64,000 bases of DNA from Adiantum capillus-veneris (Eukaryota > Streptophyta > Polypodiopsida > Polypodiales > Pteridaceae), in the NCBI GenBank assembly GCA_014529385.2, contig CM043963.1:71692412-71756411 (forward strand), read 5' to 3'. Both the position numbers and the translations under genes were made by a program. Each line of letters opens with the position of its first letter. Position 1 is the first letter of the stretch. A model generated the notes under the pieces. It did not search any database, was not told the DNA's origin, and saw only the letters and a list, made by a program, of their open reading frames with translations. Positions 32,062-45,290 of this stretch are shown here, piece by piece.

Positions 32062-33026
32062 GAGGTAAGCTCCCCATCTCGCATTGCTCGTGCTGATTGC
32101 AAATCAAGAGCATCAAGAGGGAGGGCTAGAAATGTCATTACACTGTTGTCAACCAAAGCATTCTGTCAATGAGTGCCAATAGAGGAGATGAAGGCTTATG
32201 GTTTTGGGACTTTCCAATTGTTAAGAGGGGGGGATACCTTAATCGGAAGGAAATTCCCACTTCTAAGGAAAACTCCTTTGATTAAGATAAGGCTACCCTT
32301 CAAAACTTAACTCTCCTTGAGAGAATTAGTATTAACTTTATTGGTATCACTAAATTAATCTTACACACATGCTCTTTTTCTCTTTGAAAGAAGAAAAATC
32401 CTATTTCTTAAATTTGAAGAAAAACTTGTGAATATTTCATAAGAGCATTCTTTTTAGAGTAAATTATAATGCCATTTTGAATAGAATGGTTAATTCCAAA
32501 AAATTTAAATACTTATTTGCTTGTAATTATGTGGAAATTATCTCATGCATCTTAAAAATAGAAAATTATTTTTGGTGGAGTTTAAGGATACGTATAGATA
32601 TTAATTATCATCCAACATGCATGCTATTTTTGTATGATCTTTAGTCAACTATGGTTAAAGAGAGTACTTTCTACTCTCTCCATTCCATATTAGTCTGGTA
32701 ATCTAGAGAGTGGAACTTGAAATATAAGTCTGATCTCCAGTCACCTATGGTTAAAGAGAGTGCTTTCTACTCTCTCTAGGCCATATTAGTCTGGTAATCT
32801 AGAGAACTTGAAATAACATCGGGTTAGTTGTTAGCAACATGGTTAGTTAAGATTAGTAATGAATCATAATTAGAGGGAAACAACAAGATTAAGTAGTTAT
32901 TTCTTCTTCCCAAGTAGAAGGCTTACTTATGGAAAAATGAGAGCTTAAGCATAAATTTATGTAAGCATGAAAGTAAATCACTTTCAAGCAAGTGCAAGAG
33001 CATAAAAAGAACAAGAAAACGTTACC

Positions 33027-33029
<3 letters not shown>
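32062..33029. other. No gene; contains a 96-bp duplication
   Basis: AT-rich. 32649-32735 is repeated at 32745-32815 (CTATGGTTAAAGAGAGT... to ...TCTGGTAATCTAGAGA). Confidence 0.6.

Positions 33030-33068
<39 letters not shown>
33030..33068 (+). repeat. (GT)n microsatellite
   Basis: About 19 TG units; a shorter one lies at 33290-33303. Confidence 0.95.
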
Positions 33069-33069
<1 letters not shown>

Positions 33070-33439
33070 TCTAGTCTTCTCCTTGCTTTGGATGTAGTCG
33101 GCTCTTCACTTTGCTTGAAGACCCCCAATTTGTCTACTTGGAATGAGAGATTGGTAAGAGGCACAGGGGATTCAAGCTATGGAAATCTTGAGAATTAGGA
33201 TAGGGGAGAGGGAGAGGGTAGTGTGAAGAAGAAGATCAAGTTTTTGACAAACTTGATTAGGATTTTGGCCATAGCTTCTCTTGGGGATGTGTGTGTGTGT
33301 GTGTGGAAGGTGTGTATGTGAAAGAGGTTTGGCTATGGCTTTCTCAAGCCTCCTCTCAAGTTTGCACCTTGAGAAAATGAAGGAGAGAAGTGAAAAATGA
33401 GAAGAGAAGCCCTCTTTTTATGCACTTCTATTATAAGTG

Positions 33440-33525
33440 TTTTCACTTATTTTGATAGCTTATCTTCCTTATCTTGATAACTTATCTTTCTTTGATAACT
33501 TATCTTACTTATCAAAACTTTCTCA
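33440..33525 (+). repeat. Short tandem repeat of GATAACTTATCTT
   Basis: Three near copies of a ~20-23-bp unit rich in GATAA/TTATC motifs. Confidence 0.6.
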
Positions 33526-35819
33526 ACAAGTTACTAACCTTATCCTTATCTTCTCTTTCCTTCTTTATCTTTTTCTTTTTCCTTTTTCCTTATCTTATCT
33601 TTTCCTTTATGCTAATTTTCTCAAAATGAAAAGCTAATTGTCTTTGCATTGGTTATGTCCATGTTCCCATGGCATAAGCCGGAAGTGTCTCGTGAGTATA
33701 CTTTAGTGCTTAAATTGAGCCCAAATTTTTCTCAAACATTTTTTTTCTTTCTGTTGTTTTCTTTTTCTTTTTCATATTTTAAGTCGGTGGCTTAGATGTG
33801 TTGGCCTTGCGTAAGGGCTAGGAGAAGGCCCTTACATCATGTAGCCAAGAAGGAGAAAAAGTTTATCTACAACAAATCTTTATGTTATGCATGGAAAGCA
33901 AGAGTGCTAGATTTTAAAGTGGAAGTTGGTAAGAAACTGTAAAAGAGATTTTAGTTCAACATGTTTTCACTCACTCTGATGTGATTGCTCAAGGTAGTAA
34001 CAGGGTAGAATGTCTCAAAGGTACAACATCCACACAATGCAATTGTAAGTGTATTCTATTGCAATGGCTTCTTTCATATATAGCTCTTACATTTACAAAT
34101 GTCTATCCCTCGATTGTTCTCTTAAATTTAGCTCCTATATTTAAAGATGTTTATCTGTTTTGTACAAGGAATGGGAGTCCATGGAGTGCATTATAGGCCG
34201 TTTCTTTGTAACCCATACTCACATTGGTTTCTTACCATATGCTACAAACTTGGGGGGTGCACCTTTAAGAAACTATTCATATAACGTGTGTTCAAAGGGT
34301 ATTAAAAAACCCCTTTATTTACATGCTTAAGATAATAAAATGACCCCTTTTTCTTTAAAAACTTATGAGTTTATTTTATAAAATCAATTCAAAAACCCCA
34401 TCTGTTAATATAATCCTGTTAAAATTTTTTTTTGGAATTAAAAAAACCCATTCATTTGAACTCACGTAGTAAGTTACATATCTAAGAGGTGAACACTTGC
34501 GGCAACAAAGAACTAACAAAAATACTTGTAGATGAAGCCATATTCTTCTACAACCATTTCTATCAGCTCAACCAAAGGAATTAAAAAGTAACATTGATAA
34601 AGATTTCTCTATCAATCAAATGGAGCTCCATGGAATAGTTAGTTCCTAAGACAACATTGAGTGAGGCCTTGTAGAGTAAGCTCTATAGAGATGTACAAAG
34701 GTCTCTCCAAAACTTTGTTCCCATTAGATTGGTCAAGCTTGCAAATTTTTATCCTATTGGTATATGTAAGCTCGTAGGTTGCCAAGTTTCACTCTATCTT
34801 ATTGTAGAGATAGCAAGAACCACGTACATGGAGTTAATACGACTAGTGCATGGAGGCTACAAGAGGTTTTCAATATGTTGGAAAACACAGTTAATCCCTA
34901 TCTACTCAATGCAACACTTAATTATATGTCAAATTGTAAAAGCCAATTGTCACATTGGCAAGAAGATTCACCAAGTTATTGAACTCCAAACGTCCCCAAA
35001 CTTATAGATTAGGTAGATAGAGTCTAAACACCGAAGCCTAGGGTATCAAATCCACTTTTTGATCACTTGAAAAAAAAACTATTTTCTACAAGGCAGATTT
35101 GATGTAGTTCATTTTTGTTCAAGGTGCACTCAATAGAGTAGCAACATTGTCCTTATACATATCTTAAAATGTAGTTTTGATGCTCAAATCTTAAGTTATG
35201 AACCAATTGGGAAGAGGGTTAGCAACAAAAAAATCATGGAATCATTGCAAGAAATCACAATGTCACATAGAGCTTTTACCGATGAGCACATTGAAGCAGA
35301 CGACACTCTAAATAGACAATCCACGAGGGAGATATGAGAATGGAGAAGGAAGAGATAGAGTACACACCACTAAGGGACAAACCAGATGATTAATTATCAA
35401 AACCTTCATAAGGGTTTTTACAAAAATTGGATTTCATACCTTAGCCAAGGTTTTTAACATCTCAAACTGGCTCAAATGTGTGGTAGACAGGAACTAGAGA
35501 TCTCATTTGGGTAATGTTTAATTACAATATGGGAGACCATAGCCCTGACTGTCAACTTTACAATTTTGTAAAAATAACTAAAAGAACAAACTTTGGACAT
35601 GAAGGTTTTATATAAAAAATGAATGGAGTTGCAATTTACGAGCTCAAACTAAAGTCTCTTTGTTAGGCTGCTGCTAACATTCCCCCTCCTAATCTGGGTC
35701 GTCCATGACACAACTATTGTATAGTGAGGTAGTGCTTTGACTTTTGTGCTTTATGCTGCTTTTGAAGTGCTTTGAGAGCTTCATATTACTTGATTTGTAG
35801 CTTCTTGTCTCCTTCAGAC
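33526..35819. other. No gene recognised
   Basis: AT-rich. The 92-codon frame at 34729 has no motif and ordinary stop density around it. Confidence 0.5.
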
Positions 35820-36115
35820 TATGAGACCGGTAACTAGCAGGTTGATAGTGATAGCTACCGGTCTACTAGGAATTCCATGGAAAATTGGTAGCAACCACTG
35901 TCAAACTAGTAGCTACCTTCACCAAGGACACCATGGAAGTTATCAATGTTTGACAATGGTAATTATAAGGATCATAGTGGTAGCTACCAAACTAGTACCA
36001 ATCCCTAAGAGAGGGAGCATATAGAGTTAGCTACATATCTGATAGTGGTAGTTACCAGGTTTGAAGCAGTGTGCAGTAATAAGCTGGCTGTTATTTAGCT
36101 ACCAGATTCAACTAA
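35820..36115. repeat. Cluster of TAGCTACC / palindromic GGTAGCTACC motifs
   Basis: GTAGCTACC-type motifs recur at about 35850, 35910, 35978 (perfect 12-bp palindrome TGGTAGCTACCA), 36045 and 36097. Confidence 0.5.
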
Positions 36116-37514
36116 AGGACAATCAAAGTGGTGCCATAACAATGAAAATAATATTTTTTATTGCCCCAAAAGTCAAAACTAACCTAATTTTGCTCAAAAA
36201 GATGAACTAGGTGTTTCTCCAATACTTTTGCATGCAATTTGATTTCGATAGACATCCTTTTTATTGGATGATACATGTGTTTGGTGAGTCCAAAAGATCA
36301 CCACTATGGCCTTCATTTCCTCTATAATTACAGTATCTATGTATGGTTGTCGCTCACAAAAATGCAATGGAAGTTGTGATTATGTTTCAATCTAGATCTA
36401 GTTGCAATTGACGTTTCTTTGATGGATACCAAGAAGCCTCGATACAACTGCTATATTTGGTTTCATGCTTGTGGAAATCATAAGCATCATGATACTTGAC
36501 CATTTAATAAAAAAACTCTTTCAAATTTTTTGGTCTCCTCGTTGCCTTGAGAGTGTTGTGCATTCCACTTACCAAAACCTTCTGCTCATCATAGTGGTAT
36601 CTACCTTTCCCAAGATGTCGTCAGGCAGATACACTGCTCACAGTTGCTAGCAAGGTGAGAGCTAGGCCAACAAACAAGATGTCAACCAAGGACGGAGCTT
36701 GACCCGTGAGCTCATGGAAACAAATAGATGGGTGTCAATCATCTACTCAACCTTCTAGAGACAATCACTATCAAGGGCAATCAACTCAAACCAGACTATG
36801 TATGCACAACCGTTACCTTACCTACAATGGCTACGCTCTCCGAAACATAACCTAATGTTTTTGAATTGTCGCAAAACTCAAGGAGTACCCTCTACACACC
36901 TAGAGGACACTACCCTAAAGTCTCTAACCCCTTGGTGCAAAAAACACGTCCGAAGATAGACCTAAAATTACAAGTCACCGATTCTCACGTGTTTAGGCCT
37001 AATGTGTAGTTCAACTTGCCGTGAACGCAATGACATATAGAAATCATAAAACGGATACACAATTAGAGAGAAAACTCACTTTGAAGCTCGTGGGACAGCT
37101 CTTTGCAAAGAGACCGGAATTGTGTAAGCTTGGTGTTGAAGCATAGTTCTTACCGTTGCTAACATGATGGTATAGTTGCCTTCACATTGTAGCTTCCATA
37201 GTGTGCATAGAGAGTAGAAGAAGACCTCACTCACTCTCTCATACAAAACACACAGTCACAACACGCTTAGTTGAGCTCAAAAGATGATTATTTCAAAACT
37301 TCTTCTTAGGGTTATAAAAATTGGCTTTTATACCTCAGTCTTGGAGGTTCTAACTTATCAAAATTACCTCCTACTGTCTACTGTGGGTTTGGCTGATCTG
37401 CATCTTTACTAAGTTACAATCTAGAAACTTGATTGAGTCTCAAAAAATAATTACATTGAGTTTGGCAAATTAAATGATACAAAAAACGGGCTTTCTCATG
37501 TTTTGATGTCAACA
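36116..37514. other. No gene; right end looks like a minus-strand LTR start
   Basis: No long frame. The plus strand ends GATGTCAACA at 37514, so the minus strand starts TGTTGACATC after a purine tract. Its other border was not found. Confidence 0.35.
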
Positions 37515-37530
37515 ACTCCCCCCCTCCGTG
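37515..37530 (-). other. Polypurine tract downstream of the coiled-coil frame
   Basis: The minus strand reads CACGGAGGGGGGGAGT just before TGTTGACATC. This suggests the frame at 37593-39727 belongs to an LTR element. Confidence 0.45.
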
Positions 37531-37592
37531 TCCATGTCGGCCCTGACATGATGGGTCTTTGTCTTTGTTGTGCCTTCATGTAGATCCCTTGC

Positions 37593-39727
37593 TCAATGGA
37601 AGCCTGGTGGCTTCAATAGCTTTAGATATGACTCATATATTATGTTGTCAATGCTCACCGTTGGGCCAAACATCCTGCTATCATAAGTGAAGAATCCAGT
37701 GTAAAATGCTTCTTCAAAAGCATGCATGTGGTAGCTTGGCAAGAACATCAGTCTTTGATTGAATAGATGTAACACCTCCTGGGATGGCTGCTTTGACAGA
37801 TCATAAGTCATTTTGGTGACCGTGTCGCCCGTTGAGAGTAGACTTGAGCTTGTGGCTTTGGACGGTGCAAACACTTTGAGGCAAGTTAGGAGGGTTTTGC
37901 ATATTTTTTTATCATCACACACGTCAGGTCAAGAGAGCCAATGAAAATCATAATGGTGCCCTTTAGGGTTTTCACCATATAAGAGACACTTATTTTCTCT
38001 CCCTCCTTAGGTGGTGGCATTGATAGGTTATTTAGCCAGGTGGGATGCCGCTTCAAAAGCCTGGCGTGGTTTGCCCATGAGCGTACTCGAGGTACTTGAC
38101 AAAACATGAAAGTGGCATCCCTTATGTTTTTGGGGGCTTCCACCAGGTATTTCAGAACTTTGGAGTACTTGAGGAGCCACCCTTTTCTCCACATTGGCTG
38201 GGAGTCCACAATCTTCTTTGTAGCTTCTGGCTCTTTGACATCCCCTTCGTACACTAGCTACATTCCTTCATCTTCAATTCTTTTCTTTATTGTAAAGACT
38301 TCATACTTTAAGACAGGGTAGGAGAGTGATGATTGCATCCACTCTTCCCTAAGTACACCTGTGGCCAGCCCTTGGACTCCGACTGAGTGGATCATCCGCT
38401 TTTCCCACTCCAAGGCTGCTTTACAGTCTTCTGTTGTGGGCTGTTCAATCAAAGTTTGGAGGCGTGCCTCCTCCTCCATCGTTAAGGTTTGTTCCTTCTC
38501 TTCTTGCGTGTGTACATGTTCCTCCACGTGTTGTGGATCTTCTGCACCTTCATGGATTTCCATGGGCTCATTTTGTGCGTTGATGCCCAAGTCACTATGC
38601 CCTATTTCTTGTCGGAGCTTCAATAGTTGTTGTTGTACTAGCTCATCTCTTCTTGTAGCCTCTTCTACTTCATTGACTAGTAGCTCTTGCATCATCTCTA
38701 GTTGCTTCTTTAGCTTGTCATTCTCATTATGGAGCTCTTGCTATTGTTTTATTAATCTTTCTTTTGCTGGCAAAGATCCCTCTACCATGTGCACTCTTTG
38801 TCATTGATCTAATTTTAGCTCTTTTTGAAGTGCTATAATTTGGTCTTCCAAGGCCTGCACAGCCTGGCTATCCGCTTGAGCATTTGCTCTTGCAGCCCTT
38901 GGGGTTTCTTTGAGGCTTTGGATGGTGAGTTCTTAGAGCGCTAATTTTCCCTTTAGCTCCACTACCTCATCCTTGGCCACTTCTAGCTTGTCTTCTATCT
39001 TGTCTCTCTCATCATATCGGCTCTTTATCTTGCTTGAGACCTCTGCCACCTGCAGTGTAAGGGTGTCTCTTTCACTCTCAGCATCCCTTAGTGTTTTAGT
39101 GAGAGCCTCAAGCTCTTACTCCGCCACCTTAGCTCTTTGACTTGTTACCTGGAGAGTTCTTGTGAGAGATTGTGCTCTGATTGTGTCCAATATCTGATGA
39201 GCATCTCTCACATCCTCTTCACTATCAGCCATTATGTTTCTTGTTGATGGTATGGGGAGTGGTCCTGATAGTGGAATGTGATGCCCTAGACTTAGCAACA
39301 CACCTAATAGAGGAGGTCTCCAAGGGCTGGCCAAAGGTCTCCGTTGTGGTACAAGTGGAATCTGTACCAACCTTGGTAGTCCAAGTTGTGGTGACTGCAT
39401 TTTTGGTGGTTTTCTTTGTGTATCTTGGTCCCTAAGCTTTCCTTCAGCCTTCCCTTTGTCCTTTGTAGCCCATGATGAGATAGAGGTGACATCTATAGCC
39501 TCAAACGCATCACCAAATGAATATCCACGAGCTTTGAGGAGGTCTTAATAGGTGTATCTTTTTGCCTTTTATTTCTCTTATGGCGTCAATTCAGCCTTGG
39601 ATGTCTTCTTAGGTAAATCCTTTTGTTGAGATGCCAGGGGTTTAGGGCTTGGAAATTGAGAGATAGACCCCGAGGAAGGTTCAAGTGGTGGGGTATTTCT
39701 ATAAGATCCCCAATTTTTGGATCTCTT
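37593..39727 (-). pseudogene. Long coiled-coil ORF of unknown function
   Basis: On the minus strand one frame runs from 39727 to about 37926 with TAA, TAG and TGA stops but no shift, then moves by one base (in a T run near 37905) and continues to 37593. N-terminus: Ser/Pro-rich, then YTY-(stop)-DLLKARGYSFGDAFEAIDVT, then a Pro-rich stretch. Middle (about 39240-38500): heptad-like coiled coil rich in E, L, K (LRDAESERDTLTLQVAEVSS). C-terminal globular part: MWRKGWLLKYSKVLKYLVEA, VRSWANHARLLKRHPTWLNN. Most stops look like CAA/CAG decay. An acceptor-like TTATTTTTAG sits at the start. Not recognised; possibly a structural protein of a retroelement, given the purine tract after it. Confidence 0.5.
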
Positions 39728-39860
39728 CTAAAAATAAGAAAAATAGCTTTCAATATTTTTTCTTGTCAAATTTTGACTTAAGATGCTTGATTGATAGTAT
39801 TGGAAGGTTCTGAAGTAAAAACCAAGGTCGTTTCCATGTTTGTAAGTTAGATGGACGTTT

Positions 39861-40165
39861 GGTTCAATTTTGGAAAAATCCGTTATTTTTAGTTTTTTCA
39901 TGTTTTTTTATGCTTTTAGGTGCTTTTTTGCAAAAAGCAAAGTCGGATCCTTAATCTACGTGTTCCGGGAAGCTATGGTTCAATTTTATAAAAATTTGCC
40001 TTTTGAGTGCTTTTAATGCTATTTATAGCTTTTTATGATTTTTAGTGCTTTTTAGTGAAAAGTGAATCCGCTTTCTTATTCAGTGGATTAGGAGAACCCG
40101 TGGTTCAATTTTTTTAAAAATTGATTTTTTTTTGCTTTTCGTGCTTTTCGGCATTTTTTAAAAGC
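39861..40165. repeat. Diverged tandem repeat, about 116-125 bp x 3
   Basis: TGGTTCAATTTT starts at 39860, 39976 and 40101. Each unit continues with T-rich sequence, GTGCTTTT, then a GTCGGATCC/GTGAATCCG-like piece. Confidence 0.6.
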
Positions 40166-40926
40166 AATGTACTTTTTATGATGACATAAACATAAAAATA
40201 TTAATTTTAGTCTCTATCGGATTTAAAAATGATCACTCGAAGCAAAAACGGGACTAGACGGGATTTTTATGGGAAATAGTTTTATAAAAAGCAGTACCGT
40301 AAATACACCGGGGCAGTACGGGAAAGTCATAATTATGTCGGGACATTACGGTGTGGCAAAATCTAGCTACGATTTCCATTAGTTGGCCAGATACTGCTCT
40401 TTGGTCAATTTTGCTGTAAAAATTGAACGGTAAGTGGGAGAGTTGACCACCAAAAGCAAAGGCTTGTTTTTAGGAAAAACTGAAGCTTTTTTCCAAAAGC
40501 TAGAGGCTATTCCAGGCTGAAAACTAGCGCTACCTATCTGCTTAGGACATACTCCAGCCTGCTACACTTGCCTATAACTTGCCGGTTAGTGTTCAGTTTT
40601 CAGTGCCGTTTGTTGCGTCTACTACCGCAAGGCTATACATATCTATTGTACGGAGCGGTGCAAGCTCTTCATCAACATCTCCATAAGCTCTTCTCTCTCT
40701 CGAGAAGAAGAAGAAGAATAAGGACACACACTCTCTCTCTCTCTCTCTCTCTCTCTACTTGCTTATTATCTTCTCTCTCGTTTCACGATGTACGCGCACT
40801 CTAGAAGCTCTCGTGGCGTATACTTCTACCTAGCTCTCATCACCGCTCTCTTGCGGAAAGCAAGAAGCCTTTCGACAGTCCTTAATCGATTCTAAAGCAC
40901 GGTGAGAAGCTCTAAACTCCATAGCC

Positions 40927-40984
<58 letters not shown>

Positions 40985-43234
40985 TGTCGTTTTTCTGAGT
41001 AGTCACCCTCTCGGTGATTGTTTTTTTGCATACAAGTGCATGTATGGATCAACCGAGTACATACGAAGTTACCCCATTATTATTTCATCATGTTTAACGC
41101 GTTGATTTATACACATGATGCATTTATGGTCACGTGCATGCATAAAAAACGCTTTTTGTTTCACGTCATAGAGACGATAGGAACACTTTTTTGGTCATAA
41201 ATCACAAACCGTTATGAATCAGTCCAAACCCTACATACCAGAGATAAAACACATCATTTAGAACATTTTCTCTCTTTGGTGTTATGTGAAAAACACGCAC
41301 GAGATAAGAGATATGGCCAAAAAACAGCTTGCTGCCCACTGCACAAATCAAAACTTGACTCCAGGCTCCTTAGAGAACCACTACATAGATTCATCGAATG
41401 GGCAAACCCACTTAACCAATTGAAAAACTTGATGATAAATGAATTTAGGTCTCCGTTATCACTTCGGGAATGCGAGTTATTAATCGCTCTATAACCGGTT
41501 TTACCTACACGCGTAGGGGTGCTACCAAGGGGGGGATACCATATGACGTCGTGAGTCAACCGAGCTGTTTTTAAATGTTCTATGGTTTGTTTTGGTGAGT
41601 TGATTTTAATTATTAGATGGCCATAAACTTATGTAGGAGTATATGATTAAACATCTCAAACCGCATAGTAAAAAATGAATTAATTGGCTTTCTGTTGGGG
41701 TTACCGTTTGTCGCGTGAGTACTATATAGGTGAAGTGATATGATAGAGTGATAGTATATATTATGGAGCTGAGCTTGATGCATTGGTTTGAGGCCAAATT
41801 CTTTCAACTGCATGTTTTTCATACTCCCAAAAATGCCAAAATTTTGTTTTTTGCATATGTGTGAAATTATGGTTTATGGTTGACCTAGAGATCGGAGCTA
41901 TTTTGCATCATGTTTATGGTGATGGAATGTTATCATATGATGTATGGGAACTCATGGATTGATGTGGATGCCTCATATGCATGGTTGTGATTGCTTTCCA
42001 CCTTCATAGGTTAAAACTAGCTCTATGTGATAGGGAGGTGAAGTGCAGATGTGAAGTGCTAGGGAGGTGAAGTGCAGATGTGATGCATCAACTTTGCATG
42101 ATTGGATGTGATCAAAATTGGATTTTTATATTATGATTAGTTGCTGGTCAGACTCTTTTTATGCATGAAAGAATCACTTCTTAAGGGTAACATGTGTGTA
42201 GACTCCGAATGATTGTAGGGGATGTGTCAAACTCCAAGTTTTGGAGTTGGTTCAGTGTGATTATGATTCATGGTCAAGGGCTGAGATTCCCTTATGGATT
42301 GTGGTTGATATTCTATGGTGTAAGCCGGTGTGACTCATGGTTTTTTCTGAATTTGGTTATGCTGCCAAAACTTTTGCTGCCATGTTATGTTCTAAAGTGA
42401 TTATGTAGAATTGGTCGTACCTCACCCAAGCTGGGTGGAGTGCTCGCCCGTGTCATGTGATTGGATTATGGGTTATGGTTTTGGAATTGGATCATCAAGT
42501 GATTTGGATGGTTTATGGAAAATGTGTAAGGGTAGAGACCCTGTACATTCTAACTGCTTGGAAAAGATTGTTTGTGCATCTGGGAAGTGTTATTGTGATT
42601 GGACTCATGTGTTATGTTTCTCATGGAAGCGTCGCTACAAGACTAGGATCACCTACATCAATTAGCCTTAGACTAAAGGGTCGCTGACCTGGGGCTTTGC
42701 TGGATCGGGGGTGTTGCATAGTTCTTCTTCTTTTTGTTAGGCTCATCTACACGGTTAGTGCGTCGAGGGTTGAATGACCTACAAGGCTAACGTGTCGGGG
42801 ATTTTTCCTTGGCTTTGCCTAAACACCCAGTGCTGGGCATCGAAGAGGCATGGTGCCTAAACTAGTATGGTTGGTGTTGATACCCTATCACCTACTGGTA
42901 CTTGGGATCCTTTCAGAGCTTGGGTTCATGGAGGGAGGTGAAGCAGCCTCAGCCTATGTCTGGCTCGGGTAGGTTGGAGGTGTTCTGGCTCGCTCCTGGC
43001 AAAGTGAAATTCTATCTATCTATAGTAGAGAAAAAGTGGATGGGTGGACCGATCGATCCCTACACAGGGTCCGGTGTTCTACTAGTTGTTTTGTCATAAA
43101 CTTTTTGATGTTATGGTATACCCAGATTTTATCATTGCATTAATACATGGTTGTCTGTTCCATTTAGATGTGCATTTAAAGATTCTCTGTTGTCATCTTC
43201 TCATGTCTTTTTGCACTCTATTTCACCCTCCACT

Positions 43235-43304
<70 letters not shown>

Positions 43305-43832
43305 CCCGCAACGCGGTGTACACATATATTCACCTTCCACAGTGTTATATTTTTCTTGAGTACGCTTTCATTCATAACACCCATTCAGGGGTAGCACTAG
43401 TCGCTAGGTACCTCTGGATGCAGCCCGGATCATGGCCTAAACTCCATGCTTGGTCGGGTGCTGAGAACTCCTCCCCTATGCAAATGCGTCCGCAACTCTG
43501 ATGTATATTGAAAATTGTATAAAAGTGTAAATTGTGTATTTTGTGCATAGACCCCAGGGAGGGGTATCTCTCACCTAGTATCAACGCCAATGCTTAAGGT
43601 TATGGGGATAGCCTAAATCCTGATACTAGTATGGTTAGTTATGCATCATGCACGAATTCATGCATACTATTTGAGAAAAGATATTATATTCATAATGCAT
43701 CTATAAGTGACATTGGTTGGTGGTACTTGTTTGACGCGTCTTCTTGAGTGAAAGTGTTTGGTTTGAGTAATGGTTGAAGTGTTCAAACAACATCTTTGTA
43801 AAATCTTTGAATGTTTGTTTTTGTAGTAATAA
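40166..43832. other. No gene recognised; several (CT)n tracts
   Basis: (CT)n at 40733-40756, 40931-40981 (about 25 units) and 43239-43302 (about 31 units). Frames in this region are short and overlap on both strands. Confidence 0.5.
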
Positions 43833-45290
43833 ATGGCTCCCAGAGTGACGTCTGAATGCTTTAGCCAGTGGAATGAGGTTTTGGCCATAATGTTCAACAA
43901 TATGGCGACACGATTAAGGATGAACGTGAACTCTTTTACTTAGAAATTGGAACCAAAGTCTTTGGCATATGAGGAAGCACAACTTGTTGGAAGAGTGTTG
44001 ACCGTAGTTACCTTACCCATCACCAAGAACCTTTCCGTCAATTCTTCATCTACATTGACAACAGTTCAAGAGATTGGTTTGCCAACCTCGGACTACTTCA
44101 ACTCAGAATATGGCTAGGCCTAGAAGACATGTTCTACTACTTGGCGATGCTTTCCAAATGTTAGGAATTGCTGAAGTTGCTAAGAAGTTTGAAGCTCTTG
44201 CAGCAGCTATCATAGGAAAAGAAAAGTTGGAAGATAACTACAGACCATGTTGTCGCGTGGGAGGTCTGAGAGAATACCTTGTTATGAGAGTTAAAAGAAT
44301 ATCTAGAGAATTAGCTCCAAGACACCCATAATATTGTAATGAAACCATAAAAACCAAATTTTGATGAATAAAGGAAGTGTAGACTCAGCTTTGGTTCACA
44401 TGTGTACTAAGTTTTCTCTCTCTCATTATCTTGTTTTAGATGGATCTTCTTAATTGTCTAGATGAACTCCTGAGTGACTTTGCACAAAGAGTCTTTTTCA
44501 ATTATGCGGTTGGATTCAGTCTCCATTGGGGATTTGAAGTGATTCGAGTTTCAAAGGGGACTAGAGACTACCTTGTACCCAACACTTACATAGCATGTGA
44601 GCTCTATGTTGAAGCTCAACCTGAGCATCGAACACAAGTGCCTGATAGGTTTATGACCAACCCACAACTTGGGTGAAGGAAAAGATCCAAGAATGCGATA
44701 TTAAAGTGCAAGGATATGTTCTTTACCTTAACTTATGCTCTCTTTTGGAAATACCAAATCGTGAACTTTTACTTAGTAAGAAGGCCCTTATGTTAAACCA
44801 AAGATACAATTTTTGTGAGAAGGTCATAATCAGAGTGTGGAAGAAGTCAAATGGCAGCAACCAATTCTATTATGTACCCCAAGATTGGTTCAATAGAATC
44901 TATGGACCTATCCTCAAATACAACCCTCACAATGTTACCATTACCCTTGATGACTACGAGAAACCAAGGTGCATTGGTGACTTTGCCCGAGCACAACCAA
45001 TAGCAGTAAACTCGAGTAGGTACGTCTACAGAAATGATGTAAACAAACGACATGCTCATGTAAACTGCTTTACTGGATTATCACCTAAGGATGTATCACG
45101 GGGGGAAGAATGGTACAAAAAGAAAGACGTGACTTTTAGTGCACAAGTTGAAGTGCTAAACTTTGACACCCAAGATGTGAACAAATATAGGGATAGAACC
45201 TCAGTTGTAGGAACCAAAAATTGTTTCATTGGACCTTTCGTATTTATGTGTCTCCCTAGAAACACTATGTATCGTTTTGGTCTTCTGTGA
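43833..45290 (+). pseudogene. Unrecognised gene-like reading frames with intron-like signals
   Basis: The first frame starts at ATGGCTCCC (43833), after an acceptor-like TTTTTTGTAG. It reads about 90 residues with a TAG, then shifts at about 44095 to HVLLLGDAFQMLGIAEVAKK, ending at 44331. After TTATCTTGTTTTAG (acceptor-like) a second part starts at ATG 44440 (LDELLSDFAQRVFFNYAVG), shifts once near 44660, and stays open for 206 codons to a TGA at 45290. That last frame is the longest uninterrupted one in the area: 44673-45290 with motifs such as FYYVPQDWFNRIYGPILKYN and RTSVVGTKNCFIGPFVF. No family recognised; it could be a host gene, a relic of an integrated virus, or an unfamiliar element. 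Frameshifts suggest decay or sequence errors. Confidence 0.4.

Noticed and set aside
34729-35007. 92-codon frame as a gene
   Set aside because: Two overlapping frames of similar length share the spot, and there is no motif or good context.
35664-35695. TGTTAG...CTAACA followed by a C-rich tract (possible LTR end and polypurine tract)
   Set aside because: Only a few bases separate the two ends, and no coding region or partner LTR was found.
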